64,000 bases of DNA from an uncultured Oscillospiraceae bacterium. Its GTDB lineage: Bacteria > Bacillota > Clostridia > Oscillospirales > Oscillospiraceae. Positions 9,279 through 16,707 of the stretch are shown in pieces (the stretch's first letter is position 1; each line of letters starts with the position of its first letter). The translations under genes and the position numbers were made by a program. Where the stretch lies: positions 1 to 64,000 of the forward strand of contig CAMVRT010000004.1 in assembly GCA_947169975.1 (NCBI GenBank), written 5' to 3'. Under the pieces are notes generated by a model. The model ran no database searches. It saw only the letters and a program-made list of their open reading frames with translations, and was not told where the DNA came from.

Positions 9279-10412
9279 ATGTTTCGAGTGATCAAAAAGC
9301 AGGGAAGGGCACGCAGAGGCGTTTTCCGCTGCGCACACGGCGGGGAAGTGCAGACCCCTGTCTTTATGAATGTCGGCACCCAGGGCGCCATCAAAGGCGC
9401 TGTAAGCGCCTTTGATCTGAAGGAGCTGGGATGTCAGATCGAATTGAGCAACACCTATCATCTCCACCTGCGGCCCGGCGACGATGTGATCCGCGCGCTG
9501 GGCGGACTGCACCGCTTTATGCGCTGGGATGGCCCGATCCTCACGGACAGCGGAGGATTTCAGGTGTTTTCTCTGGCCGGACTTCGCAAGATCAAGGAGG
9601 AGGGCGTCACCTTTGCCTCTCATCTCGACGGACGCCGGATCTTCATGGGACCGGAGGAGAGCATGCGCATCCAGTCCAATTTGGGATCGGATATTGCCAT
9701 GGCCTTTGATGAGTGCGTGGAGAACCCTGCACCCTATGAATACGCTAAGGCCTCCTGCGAGCGCACATTGCGATGGCTGGAGCGGTGCAAGGCGGAGCAT
9801 GACCGGCTCAACGCGCTGCCGGATACGGTGAATCCCGGACAGATGCTGTTCGGTATCAACCAGGGCGCCACATATGCGGATCTGCGTGTCTGGCACATGC
9901 AGGAGATTGCCAGGCTGGACTGCGACGGCTATGCTATCGGCGGCCTGGCGGTCGGCGAGCCCACAGAGGTGATGTATGAGATCATCGACGCCGTGGAGCC
10001 CTATATGCCGGAGGACAAACCCCGGTATCTTATGGGAGTGGGAACGCCGTCCAATATTATTGAGGCGGTGGCAAGAGGCGTTGACTTCTTTGACTGCGTC
10101 ATGCCTGCCCGCAACGCAAGGCATGGAAAGCTCTTTACCTGGCAGGGAACACTGAACATCAAAAACGCAAAATATAAGCTGGACGACGGCCCCATCGATC
10201 CGTCGTGCGACTGCCCGGTATGCCACAGCTTCAGCAGGGCTTATGTCCGCCATCTGTTCGCGGCGGAGGAAATGCTGGGCATGCGCCTTGCCGTAATGCA
10301 CAACCTGTATTTCTACAACGAGCTGGCCCGCCGGATCCGCGAGAGTCTGGACAACGACGCGTTTGACAAATTCCGCGAGATGTACAGCGAGCGACTGTCC
10401 CGGAAGATTTGA
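9279..10412 (+). CDS. tgt: Queuine tRNA-ribosyltransferase (tRNA-guanine transglycosylase)
   Basis: Exchanges guanine-34 in GUN anticodons for a queuine precursor in tRNA modification. The protein is 377 residues, the usual length. The base-binding Asp is D90 in DSGGFQVFSL and the nucleophile is D272 in DFFDCVMPARNARHG. The zinc site is C310, C312, C315 and H341 (CDCPVCHSFSR...MHN). GINQG and GGLAVGEP are also conserved. The start is supported by AAAAGGAG 8 nt upstream. yajC follows 77 nt downstream, a common Firmicutes order, but has its own promoter. Confidence 0.98.
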   Translation: MFRVIKKQGRARRGVFRCAHGGEVQTPVFMNVGTQGAIKGAVSAFDLKELGCQIELSNTYHLHLRPGDDVIRALGGLHRFMRWDGPILTDSGGFQVFSLAGLRKIKEEGVTFASHLDGRRIFMGPEESMRIQSNLGSDIAMAFDECVENPAPYEYAKASCERTLRWLERCKAEHDRLNALPDTVNPGQMLFGINQGATYADLRVWHMQEIARLDCDGYAIGGLAVGEPTEVMYEIIDAVEPYMPEDKPRYLMGVGTPSNIIEAVARGVDFFDCVMPARNARHGKLFTWQGTLNIKNAKYKLDDGPIDPSCDCPVCHSFSRAYVRHLFAAEEMLGMRLAVMHNLYFYNELARRIRESLDNDAFDKFREMYSERLSRKI

Positions 10413-10429
10413 CGCCAATGTAAAAAACC

Positions 10430-10458
10430 TTGCCAAACCGTACAAGTGCGTGTATAAT
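10430..10458 (+). promoter_or_regulatory. Sigma-A promoter of yajC
   Basis: TTGCCA and TATAAT are separated by exactly 17 nt, and the -10 box ends 31 nt before the yajC ATG. It overlaps a longer ORF start at 10430, which argues for the ATG at 10490 instead. Confidence 0.75.
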
Positions 10459-10489
10459 AACACCATCAATTTACAAAAGGAGTTTTCTT

Positions 10490-10891
10490 ATGCTGCAGAA
10501 CTTCACTCAAATTTATCTGGCTGCTGGCGGAAACATGCTGACCATGCTGCTGCCGTTTGCCTTCATCATCCTCATCATGTATTTCCTGGTGATGCGCCCT
10601 GAAAGCAAGCGCAGAAAACAGGCGGAGGAGATGCGCAATAACCTGAAGAAGGGCGACTGGATCACCACCATCGGCGGTGTGTACGGCCGCGTCGTCGCCA
10701 TCACCGACCGTACCGTTGTCATTGAAACCAGCGAGGATCGCGTCCGCGTGGAATTCGTGAAGTCCGCCATCGGCAACGTAGGCACGCTGGATGATCAGGC
10801 GGCAGCCGCCCAGCGTTCCGGCCGGAAGAACGCGGCAAAGGAGCCCTCTGAAGACGATCTGCCCGAGAGCGGCGAAAACATTGTGGAGTAA
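10490..10891 (+). CDS. yajC: Preprotein translocase accessory subunit YajC
   Basis: YajC is the small membrane partner of SecDF at the Sec translocon. The 133-residue protein has one transmembrane helix (~16-36, LLPFAFIILIMYFLVMRP). The family motif RPESKRRKQAEEM...LKKGDWITTIGGVYGRVV follows, then an acidic, low-complexity tail. AAAAGGAG lies 8 nt before the ATG, and the promoter fits this start. Confidence 0.95.
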   Translation: MLQNFTQIYLAAGGNMLTMLLPFAFIILIMYFLVMRPESKRRKQAEEMRNNLKKGDWITTIGGVYGRVVAITDRTVVIETSEDRVRVEFVKSAIGNVGTLDDQAAAAQRSGRKNAAKEPSEDDLPESGENIVE

Positions 10892-10908
10892 AAGAGAATA
10901 GAGACAAG

Positions 10909-10953
10909 CCTCTCCGAATATGCTCTGATGAGCAAATTCGGGGAGGTTTCTTT
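10909..10953 (+). promoter_or_regulatory. Hairpin that is both a likely yajC terminator and an occluder of the next gene's Shine-Dalgarno
   Basis: CCTCTCCGAAT (10909-10919) pairs with ATTCGGGGAGG (10936-10946), an 11-bp stem with one G-U, followed by TTTCTTT. The 3' arm contains GGGGAGG, the only ribosome site for the ATG at 10954. The hairpin could terminate yajC mRNA and block translation of the next gene on read-through RNA. Confidence 0.65.
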
Positions 10954-11364
10954 ATGTCTGTTGTTGACATACTTCGGAAAAGGAAGTTTTGGATTTCGAT
11001 GGCCGTATCAATGGTAATTCTGCTGATTCTATGGGTGATCGGAGCGTGGCTGCTGGTGAAGGGAACGATGACGCAGGAATCGATGACGGGATGGGTCTGC
11101 GGCACCTACCTGGTCTCGGGATTAACAGGAGGAATCCTGGCCGGCAGAAAAGAGAACGGCGGAATGAAAATTGCCCTGATTTTAGCGGCAATCATGGTCT
11201 GCCTTTCAATCCTTGCGGCGTGGATCATGTACGGAGGTGTAAGCTTGGCTGACGGAGGATGGAAAACCATGCTGTTTACGTTGCTGGGCGCGTCGGTTGC
11301 AGGCATGATCACAGCGCGGAAAAAGACGGCAGGCGTAAAGAGAAGGCCGATGAAGCGTCGGTGA
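10954..11364 (+). CDS. TIGR04086-type small membrane protein
   Basis: The 136-residue protein has four predicted transmembrane helices (~14-36, 46-63, 70-92, 103-120) and a basic C-terminus (KKTAGVKRRPMKRR). Length, position after yajC and the GG-rich second helix (SGLTGGILAGRK) match the clostridial family TIGR04086, whose function is unknown. Its Shine-Dalgarno lies in the 3' arm of the preceding hairpin. Confidence 0.75.
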   Translation: MSVVDILRKRKFWISMAVSMVILLILWVIGAWLLVKGTMTQESMTGWVCGTYLVSGLTGGILAGRKENGGMKIALILAAIMVCLSILAAWIMYGGVSLADGGWKTMLFTLLGASVAGMITARKKTAGVKRRPMKRR

Positions 11365-11432
11365 CATAAAAATGATATGGTTAAAATAACGAAATTTGTA
11401 TTTTTGCACAAATAAGTATTTTTGAAACAGAA

Positions 11433-11482
11433 AGGCAGAGCCTTTCCGGCATTTATTCCGGAAACAGCTCTGCCTATTCTAT
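11433..11482 (+). terminator. Intrinsic terminator after the TIGR04086 gene
   Basis: AGGCAGAGC pairs with GCTCTGCCT, with an inner TTTCCGG/CCGGAAA stem. A weak T-rich tail follows. It lies in the 362-nt stretch before 11727, which otherwise holds only the repeats and promoter listed next. Confidence 0.65.
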
Positions 11483-11557
11483 ATCTTGTTGCCGTCATTT
11501 TTTGCGCGGCCTATATCTTGGCAGGGAAGAAGCGGTAATGCACATCGGTTAGCGCAG

Positions 11558-11602
11558 TTGACATAACATAATTAACATAACGTTTTGACATAATTGACAA
11601 AA
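11558..11602 (+). repeat. Four iterated TTRACAWAA motifs upstream of the SpoIIM-like/xerD pair
   Basis: TTGACATAA (11558), TTAACATAA (11572), TTGACATAA (11585) and TTGACAAAA (11594) occur in one orientation, 9-14 nt apart, just upstream of a good promoter. They may be protein-binding half-sites or stacked -35-like boxes. Their function is unknown. Confidence 0.4.
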
Positions 11603-11625
11603 ATGTGGTTTTTTTTAGAAAAAAC

Positions 11626-11654
11626 TTGCGATTTGGGGTAGTTTGGCCTATATT
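11626..11654 (+). promoter_or_regulatory. Sigma-A-type promoter for the SpoIIM-like/xerD pair
   Basis: TTGCGA and TATATT are separated by 17 nt, and the -10 box ends 72 nt before the TTG start at 11727. Confidence 0.5.
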
Positions 11655-11726
11655 ATTTGATACCGACCTTTGGATATCACGTCTATTCGCCTTGTAATAA
11701 TCATATGGTTTTACGAGGTGAGTGTA

Positions 11727-12338
11727 TTGAAAAGTCCACGGCGCTTGATGTTCATGATGCATCCGTTGAAAAGAATACGGGCGGATAACCTGTTTTTCGG
11801 TGCTGTATTCTTATTCGGCGCGGTACTTGGTTATATTGCCGGAGCGCTTGTTTCGGATAATCAGCATGTTGAGCTCTCTGATTATCTTCTTTCTTATTCC
11901 CGGGTGGCTTCTGCCGGGTATCCTGCTTCTGCCACTGGTGTTGCTTTTGCGTATTTTCGTCTTCCGGTAGCTGTTTGTCTTGTAAGCTTTGCTGCTTTTG
12001 GCATTTGGTTGATCCCGGTTCTTGTCGCCGGTCAGGGCTTTCTTCTTGCTTTCAGCATTCGCTGCTTTACAGAAGCGCTTGGCCGGGGCGGTGCGCTGCT
12101 TTCCCTGGTTTCGATGGGGATCCGCTGCCTGTTTGTCCTGCCCTGCGTGTTCTATCTCTCCGGCCGTGGTCTCAAAGAGATCATGTATCGCCGCAAAGAC
12201 CTGCATGTCCGCGAGAGGGCAGAACGCCCGCCTGTTTATCCGCTGCTCATCTGCTTTGTTGTTTTGCTGATCGGGTGCATTCTTGACGCCACGTTTTCGC
12301 CCCGTTTATTTACGCTGATTCTGAATCATCACTTTTAG
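11727..12338 (+). CDS. SpoIIM-like integral membrane protein
   Basis: The protein is about 203 residues from a TTG with GAGGTGAG upstream. It has 4-5 hydrophobic spans (~21-44, 72-90, 94-112, 120-140, 175-193). The core (LVAGQGFLLAFSIRCF...GGALLSLVSMGIRCLFVLPCVFYLS) has the spacing of SpoIIM, the membrane component of the SpoIID-IIM-IIP engulfment machine. In many Clostridia spoIIM directly precedes xerD, as here. Sequence similarity is weak by eye, so the call rests partly on context. An upstream in-frame start exists at 11670 but lacks a ribosome site. Confidence 0.5.
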   Translation: MKSPRRLMFMMHPLKRIRADNLFFGAVFLFGAVLGYIAGALVSDNQHVELSDYLLSYSRVASAGYPASATGVAFAYFRLPVAVCLVSFAAFGIWLIPVLVAGQGFLLAFSIRCFTEALGRGGALLSLVSMGIRCLFVLPCVFYLSGRGLKEIMYRRKDLHVRERAERPPVYPLLICFVVLLIGCILDATFSPRLFTLILNHHF

Positions 12339-12357
12339 AAAGGAGTGTTTGCCGGTT

Positions 12358-13242
12358 ATGACAGATTATGTCGAGGCCTACCGTTTGTATCTGGAAAATG
12401 AAAAGCATGCGTCTGCCAATACCAGCAGCTCCTATCTGCGGGATATTCACCAGTTCCGCGACTGGCTGCTGGAGCGCGGCGTCGCAGATCTGCGCAAGGT
12501 GAAAAAGGATCACATTACCACGTACCAGATTCACCTGAACGGCCTCGGAAAATCCCCCGCCACCATCACCCGCGCTACGGCGTCCATCAAGTCCTTCTAC
12601 GGTTATCTTGTGAGCAGCGGCGCAATGAAAACAAACCCTGCCAAGACCGTCGCTTCTGTGAAGGTGGAGCGGAAATACCCCGAGATTCTCACCAACAGGG
12701 AAGTGGAGCTGTTCCTGGATCAGCCCAAGTGTGTGGATGAGAAGGGCTACCGGGATCACGCCATGCTGGAGATTCTGTACGCTACCGGCATCCGCGTTTC
12801 GGAGCTGATCGGCCTGGATCTCCATGACGTCAACCTGGACGCCGGCTTTATTCGCTGCACCAGCAAGGGCAAAGAGCGGATCATTCCGCTTTATCCCACT
12901 GCGGTGCGCGCCCTGCAGGATTACATCCGTGATATCCGTCCGAGGATCATTGCCGATCCCGATGAGCAGGCACTGTTCGTCAATATGAACGGCGAACGGA
13001 TGAGCCGCCAGGGCTTCTGGAAAATCATCAAGTATTATCAGGAGCAGGCGGAGATCAAAAAGGATATCACGCCTCACATGCTTCGGCACTCCTTTGCGGT
13101 TCATCTGCTGGAAAACGGTGCCGATTTGCGTTCCATCCAGGAGATGCTGGGCCATGCGGATATTTCCTCTACCCAGATTTACGCGCATGTTGTGAAGAAG
13201 CAGCTTAAGGACGTCTATATCAAAGCGCATCCCCGCGCATAA
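12358..13242 (+). CDS. xerD: Site-specific tyrosine recombinase XerD
   Basis: The 294-residue protein has a SAM-like DNA-binding N-terminus (~4-88) and a C-terminal catalytic domain with the full set R146 (GIRVSEL), K172, H240/R243 (HMLRHSFA), H266 (LGHADISST) and Y275 (QIYAHV). With XerC it resolves chromosome dimers at dif. AAAGGAGT precedes both a TTG (12349) and the ATG chosen; the ATG has better spacing. The gene ends 12 nt before a terminator bordering an interspersed repeat. Confidence 0.92.
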   Translation: MTDYVEAYRLYLENEKHASANTSSSYLRDIHQFRDWLLERGVADLRKVKKDHITTYQIHLNGLGKSPATITRATASIKSFYGYLVSSGAMKTNPAKTVASVKVERKYPEILTNREVELFLDQPKCVDEKGYRDHAMLEILYATGIRVSELIGLDLHDVNLDAGFIRCTSKGKERIIPLYPTAVRALQDYIRDIRPRIIADPDEQALFVNMNGERMSRQGFWKIIKYYQEQAEIKKDITPHMLRHSFAVHLLENGADLRSIQEMLGHADISSTQIYAHVVKKQLKDVYIKAHPRA

Positions 13243-13253
13243 GCAAAAAAGAA

Positions 13254-13283
13254 AGGCCCGTCGGTTGATAAACCGACGGGCCT
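13254..13283 (+). terminator. xerD terminator, left copy of a duplicated hairpin
   Basis: AGGCCCGTCGGT and ACCGACGGGCCT form a perfect 12-bp stem with loop TGATAA. The identical stem with a different loop recurs at 13458-13487, on the other side of the repeat element. Confidence 0.75.
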
Positions 13284-13457
13284 GAGACTATCAAAAAAGT
13301 CCGTAAAGCGTTGGATCTCGGAAAGGAAGATAGTCTGAAAGAAACCCATCAGGGGTGTCTTTCAGCTTTTTAATCCCCGTTTTCCGAACTTTTTTGAAAG
13401 TTCGGAAAACGCTGCAGCTTGTCCAAAAAGCGGCAGAGCCGCTTTTTTGACAAGCTG
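13284..13457. repeat. 174-nt interspersed structured repeat (MITE-like), copy A
   Basis: By hand alignment it is about 90% identical and equal in length to 21963-22136. The ends are imperfect inverted repeats: GAGACTATCAAAAAAG at the left, and CAGCTTGTCAAAAAAG as the complement of the right. Internal hairpins include AGACTATC/GATAGTCT, CTGAAAGA/TCTTTCAG around CCCATCAGGGG, CGTTTTCCGAACTTT/AAAGTTCGGAAAACG, and AAAAAGCGGC/GCCGCTTTTT inside CAGCTTGTC/GACAAGCTG. No ORF of note. It is flanked by two copies of the local terminator hairpin. Confidence 0.85.
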
Positions 13458-13487
13458 AGGCCCGTCGGTGAATGAACCGACGGGCCT
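13458..13487 (-). terminator. Terminator of the DUF975 gene, right copy of the duplicated hairpin
   Basis: It has the same 12-bp stem as 13254-13283 but loop GAATGA. It faces the minus-strand gene ending at 13508; the stem could work in both directions. Confidence 0.7.
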
Positions 13488-13507
13488 TATCTATTATTGC
13501 GTTCGGA

Positions 13508-14314
13508 TTATTCCTGGATGCTGTGCTTCAGCGTCTGATAGAGCTCTGCGTCTGTGCAGCTCTTGTAGGGCGCTACGTAGAAGATACCCAGAATCCCCAG
13601 TGTAAGCGCGGAGAGGAGATACCATCCGATGAAGGAGAGATCCAGCACAAAGGTGCGCCACTTGCTGCCGTTCATCATCTGACGGGACATGGTGATGACC
13701 TCGGTGCCGCTCATTTCCGGGTGATCGGCAAGAATGTAGGGAACCATCCGGTAGGAGTAGCCTTTAATAATGGCCGGAATGAAAAACAGCAAGCCCCAGA
13801 GGAACAGGAACAGATCCTTCAGGAACATGGTTTTGACGTTTCCGCGCCAGTTGGGCTTGAAAGCCCGGCCGAGATCGCCCATGGCACCCTGTCCCTCGCT
13901 GTTTCGCACAAAGAAGGACTGACAACCCACCTGAATGGGATTGAGCAGAAGGATCTGAAGCACCAGGGATGCTGCCGCGGCAACGGCCACCACGCCGACA
14001 ACGACGGCGATAATGGCAGCAAGTGCGCCCCCATCGATTTCCGATTTTGCCGATTCTTTGATTTCGTTGAAAACGGCGGTGGGATCCTCGGTGATGTCAG
14101 AGATGGACTCGCCAAGCTGGATGGCGTCCTTCTCGTCAGCGTCGTTCTGGCCGAAATTGTAATTGACATTGAATCCGGCAGATCCGGCCGATCCTGCCAA
14201 TCCTGTTCCGCCGCCTGCAACCGCCATAAGGATAACGGCCATCAGCACAGCCAGCCAGTAGTTGGCCTTGAAAGCGGATTTGCCGCGGGCTTTCAGTTCC
14301 TTACGATTCCACAT
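13508..14314 (-). CDS. DUF975 family membrane protein
   Basis: The protein has 268 residues from the ATG after AGGAGG; an in-frame ATG 24 nt upstream is less likely. Hydrophobic spans lie at ~19-45, 100-130, 165-190 and 225-250. The C-terminal half carries the DUF975 signature (RMVPYILADHPEMS, then ITMSRQMMNGSKW, then LGILGIFYVAPYKSCTDAELY). The function of this common clostridial family is unknown. It is monocistronic and converges on xerD. Confidence 0.85.
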   Translation of the reverse strand: MWNRKELKARGKSAFKANYWLAVLMAVILMAVAGGGTGLAGSAGSAGFNVNYNFGQNDADEKDAIQLGESISDITEDPTAVFNEIKESAKSEIDGGALAAIIAVVVGVVAVAAAASLVLQILLLNPIQVGCQSFFVRNSEGQGAMGDLGRAFKPNWRGNVKTMFLKDLFLFLWGLLFFIPAIIKGYSYRMVPYILADHPEMSGTEVITMSRQMMNGSKWRTFVLDLSFIGWYLLSALTLGILGIFYVAPYKSCTDAELYQTLKHSIQE

Positions 14315-14439
14315 AACGAATTCCTCCTGATTCCCCAAATTGGATTTTCACTGATGAGATTATATAGTCTGTTTGTCAATCCGTCAATCCACTTGTTTTG
14401 ATCTGCAGGGAGGGGGGAGATGACCGTGACAGTTTTGTG

Positions 14440-14468
14440 TTGCTATTTTACCCTGCATTTGGTATACT
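14440..14468 (+). promoter_or_regulatory. Promoter of the ruvCAB-glmM cluster
   Basis: TTGCTA and TATACT are separated by 17 nt, about 32 nt before the ruvC ATG. Confidence 0.6.
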
Positions 14469-14500
14469 GTGAACAAGTATTAGGTGGAGGATGCCCATTC

Positions 14501-15013
14501 ATGCGGATTTTAGGGATTGACCCCGGTGTGGCCATTGTGGGCTTCGGCGTCATCGACGTGGAGGCAGGCCGTCAGCAGCTTGTCCAGTACGGCGCTATCA
14601 ACACGGAGGCGGGATTGCCGCTGGCTACCCGGCTGGTGCAGATCGGCAAAGATTTGGAACAGCTCATTGAGTTGTTCCGACCGGATGAGATGGCCATTGA
14701 GGAGCTGTTTTTCAGCAAAAACATCACCACCGGCATCGCTGTCGCCCACGGCCGCGGCGTGATCCTCTACACAGCAGAGCGGCTGCATATCCCCATCTAT
14801 GAGTACACACCCATGCAGGTCAAGCAAGCTGTTGTCGGGTATGGTTTGGCCGAGAAGAAACAGGTCATGGACATGGTACGCCGCCTGCTGAAGCTAAAGT
14901 CGGTGCCCCGTCCGGACGACGCCGCCGACGCCCTGGCCATTGCCATTTGTCACGCCCGCAGCGCCACAAGCCTGCTGCGGCATCACGATCCCAACGTAAA
15001 GGAGACCGTCTGA
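14501..15013 (+). CDS. ruvC: Holliday junction endonuclease RuvC
   Basis: Resolves Holliday junctions bound by RuvAB. The 170-residue protein starts at the ATG after GGTGGAGG. The acidic active-site residues are visible: D7 (GIDPG), E67 (AIEELFF), D140 and D143 (RPDDAADALAIAICH). The longer frame upstream crosses the promoter and is not coding. ruvA starts 2 nt after the stop. Confidence 0.97.
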   Translation: MRILGIDPGVAIVGFGVIDVEAGRQQLVQYGAINTEAGLPLATRLVQIGKDLEQLIELFRPDEMAIEELFFSKNITTGIAVAHGRGVILYTAERLHIPIYEYTPMQVKQAVVGYGLAEKKQVMDMVRRLLKLKSVPRPDDAADALAIAICHARSATSLLRHHDPNVKETV

Positions 15014-15014
15014 T

Positions 15015-15632
15015 ATGTTCTACTATCTGTCCGGCACGGTGGCCGAGATCGACGCCAATCTTGCCGTTATCGACTGCGGCGGCGTGGGCTATGCCTGCGC
15101 CACCACCAACTATACCCTTTCCCAGCTGAAAAAGGGGGAGAAGGCCAGGCTCTATACATACATGAACATCAACACCAACGCCAAGGACGATGTGGTGGAG
15201 CTGTTCGGCTTTGCCAGCCAGAGTGAGCTGAAGAGCTTTAAGATGTTGCTGGGCGTCAACGGCGTGGGCCCGCGTGCCGCGCTGTCCATCCTGTCATCTA
15301 CAACACCCTCCGGCCTGGCTGCCAGCATCATCACGGAGGATGAGAAGGCATTGACGGCGGCGCCCGGCATCGGCAAGAAGATCGCCCAGCGCATTATTCT
15401 CGAACTGAAGGATAAGCTGGCCAAGGAGCAGAGCATCGGCGGCATCACTGTCGTTCCGGGCATGGACACGACCGTACCGCGCACTGGCACCAAGGCGTCG
15501 GAGGCTGCTGCGGCATTGCAGGTGCTGGGATACGGCAGTCAGGAGATTACCGCGGCGCTGCGGGGCATTGACATGGAGAAGCTGTCCTTGGAGGAGATCA
15601 TCCGCCAGGCGCTCAAACAGATGGTGAGATAA
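15015..15632 (+). CDS. ruvA: Holliday junction DNA helicase subunit RuvA
   Basis: The tetrameric junction-binding subunit of the RuvAB branch-migration motor. The 205-residue protein has an OB-fold (1-~62), two helix-hairpin-helix motifs (LLGVNGVGPRAAL ~79-91; AAPGIGKKIAQRI ~115-127), and a C-terminal RuvB-binding three-helix domain (~158-205). It is translationally close to ruvC, and ruvB follows after 12 nt. Confidence 0.97.
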   Translation: MFYYLSGTVAEIDANLAVIDCGGVGYACATTNYTLSQLKKGEKARLYTYMNINTNAKDDVVELFGFASQSELKSFKMLLGVNGVGPRAALSILSSTTPSGLAASIITEDEKALTAAPGIGKKIAQRIILELKDKLAKEQSIGGITVVPGMDTTVPRTGTKASEAAAALQVLGYGSQEITAALRGIDMEKLSLEEIIRQALKQMVR

Positions 15633-15644
15633 GGAGGGATCGGC

Positions 15645-16685
15645 TTGAGCATCGACTTCGGCAACGACATCTACGAAGAACCCATTGTAGCCAAGACCTT
15701 CCTGTCCGAGGACGCCAACGAAGGCTCCCTGCGCCCTCATACGCTGAAGGAATACATCGGCCAGGAGAAGGCCAAGGAGAACCTCTCTGTCTTCATAGAA
15801 GCCGCCAGAAGGCGCACAGAGAGCCTTGACCACGTGCTGCTCCATGGACCCCCGGGTCTGGGAAAAACCACGCTGGCGGGCATTATCGCCCAGGAAATGG
15901 GTGTCAACATCCGCATCACCTCCGGCCCTGCCATTGAGAAGCCGGGCGACCTGGCTGCTCTGCTGACCAACCTGAATGAAAACGACATTCTGTTTGTTGA
16001 TGAGATCCACCGGCTCAATCGCGCGGTGGAGGAGATCCTCTATCCCGCCATGGAGGATTATGCCATCGACATCATCATCGGCAAGGGACCGTCCGCCAAC
16101 TCTATCCGGCTGGATCTGCCCAAATTCACGCTGATCGGCGCCACTACCCGTGCCGGCTCGCTTTCCGCGCCGCTGCGGGATCGCTTTGGCGTCACGCTGC
16201 GGCTGGAGCTGTACACACCGCAGGAGCTTGCACAGATCGTGCGGCGCAGCGCCGGGATTCTCCGTGTGGATATCGAGGACGACGGCGCCATGGAGATCGC
16301 ACGCCGCTCCCGGGGAACACCCCGTATTGCCAACCGCATGCTTCGCCGCGTGCGCGATTTTGCTCAGGTCAAAGCGGACGGCGTCATTACCCGCGACGTG
16401 GCAGACGCCGCGCTGAAGGCGCTGGAGATCGACTACCTCGGTCTGGACCCCGTTGACAGGCGTATGCTGCGCGCTATTATCGAAAACTACGGCGGCGGCC
16501 CTGTCGGTCTCGATACGCTGGCCGCTACCATCGGCGAGGAGTCCGTGACACTGGAGGACGTGTACGAGCCGTATCTGATGCAGATCGGTTTTCTGACCCG
16601 CACGCCCCGTGGCCGCTGTGTGACGCGCAAAGCCTATGAGCATCTGCACATGGACTATCTCGGACAGGAACAACTGGAACTGTAA
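15645..16685 (+). CDS. ruvB: Holliday junction DNA helicase motor RuvB
   Basis: The hexameric AAA+ ATPase of the RuvAB complex. The 346-residue protein has Walker A GPPGLGKT (68-75), Walker B DEIH (119-122), sensor 1 [11 protein letters not shown], an arginine finger region (RDRFG) and a C-terminal winged helix (FLTRTPRGR). The start is a TTG after AAGGAGGG with good spacing; no nearer ATG fits. Confidence 0.98.
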   Translation: MSIDFGNDIYEEPIVAKTFLSEDANEGSLRPHTLKEYIGQEKAKENLSVFIEAARRRTESLDHVLLHGPPGLGKTTLAGIIAQEMGVNIRITSGPAIEKPGDLAALLTNLNENDILFVDEIHRLNRAVEEILYPAMEDYAIDIIIGKGPSANSIRLDLPKFTLIGATTRAGSLSAPLRDRFGVTLRLELYTPQELAQIVRRSAGILRVDIEDDGAMEIARRSRGTPRIANRMLRRVRDFAQVKADGVITRDVADAALKALEIDYLGLDPVDRRMLRAIIENYGGGPVGLDTLAATIGEESVTLEDVYEPYLMQIGFLTRTPRGRCVTRKAYEHLHMDYLGQEQLEL

Positions 16686-16707
16686 GCAGGGAAGAGGAGA
16701 AATACTT

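Noticed and set aside
9258-10469. 403-codon minus-strand ORF
   Set aside because: It is antisense to tgt, which has full catalytic and zinc motifs; the shadow has none.
13253-13490. CRISPR-like repeat
   Set aside because: Two hairpin copies flanking one long element do not form a regularly spaced array.
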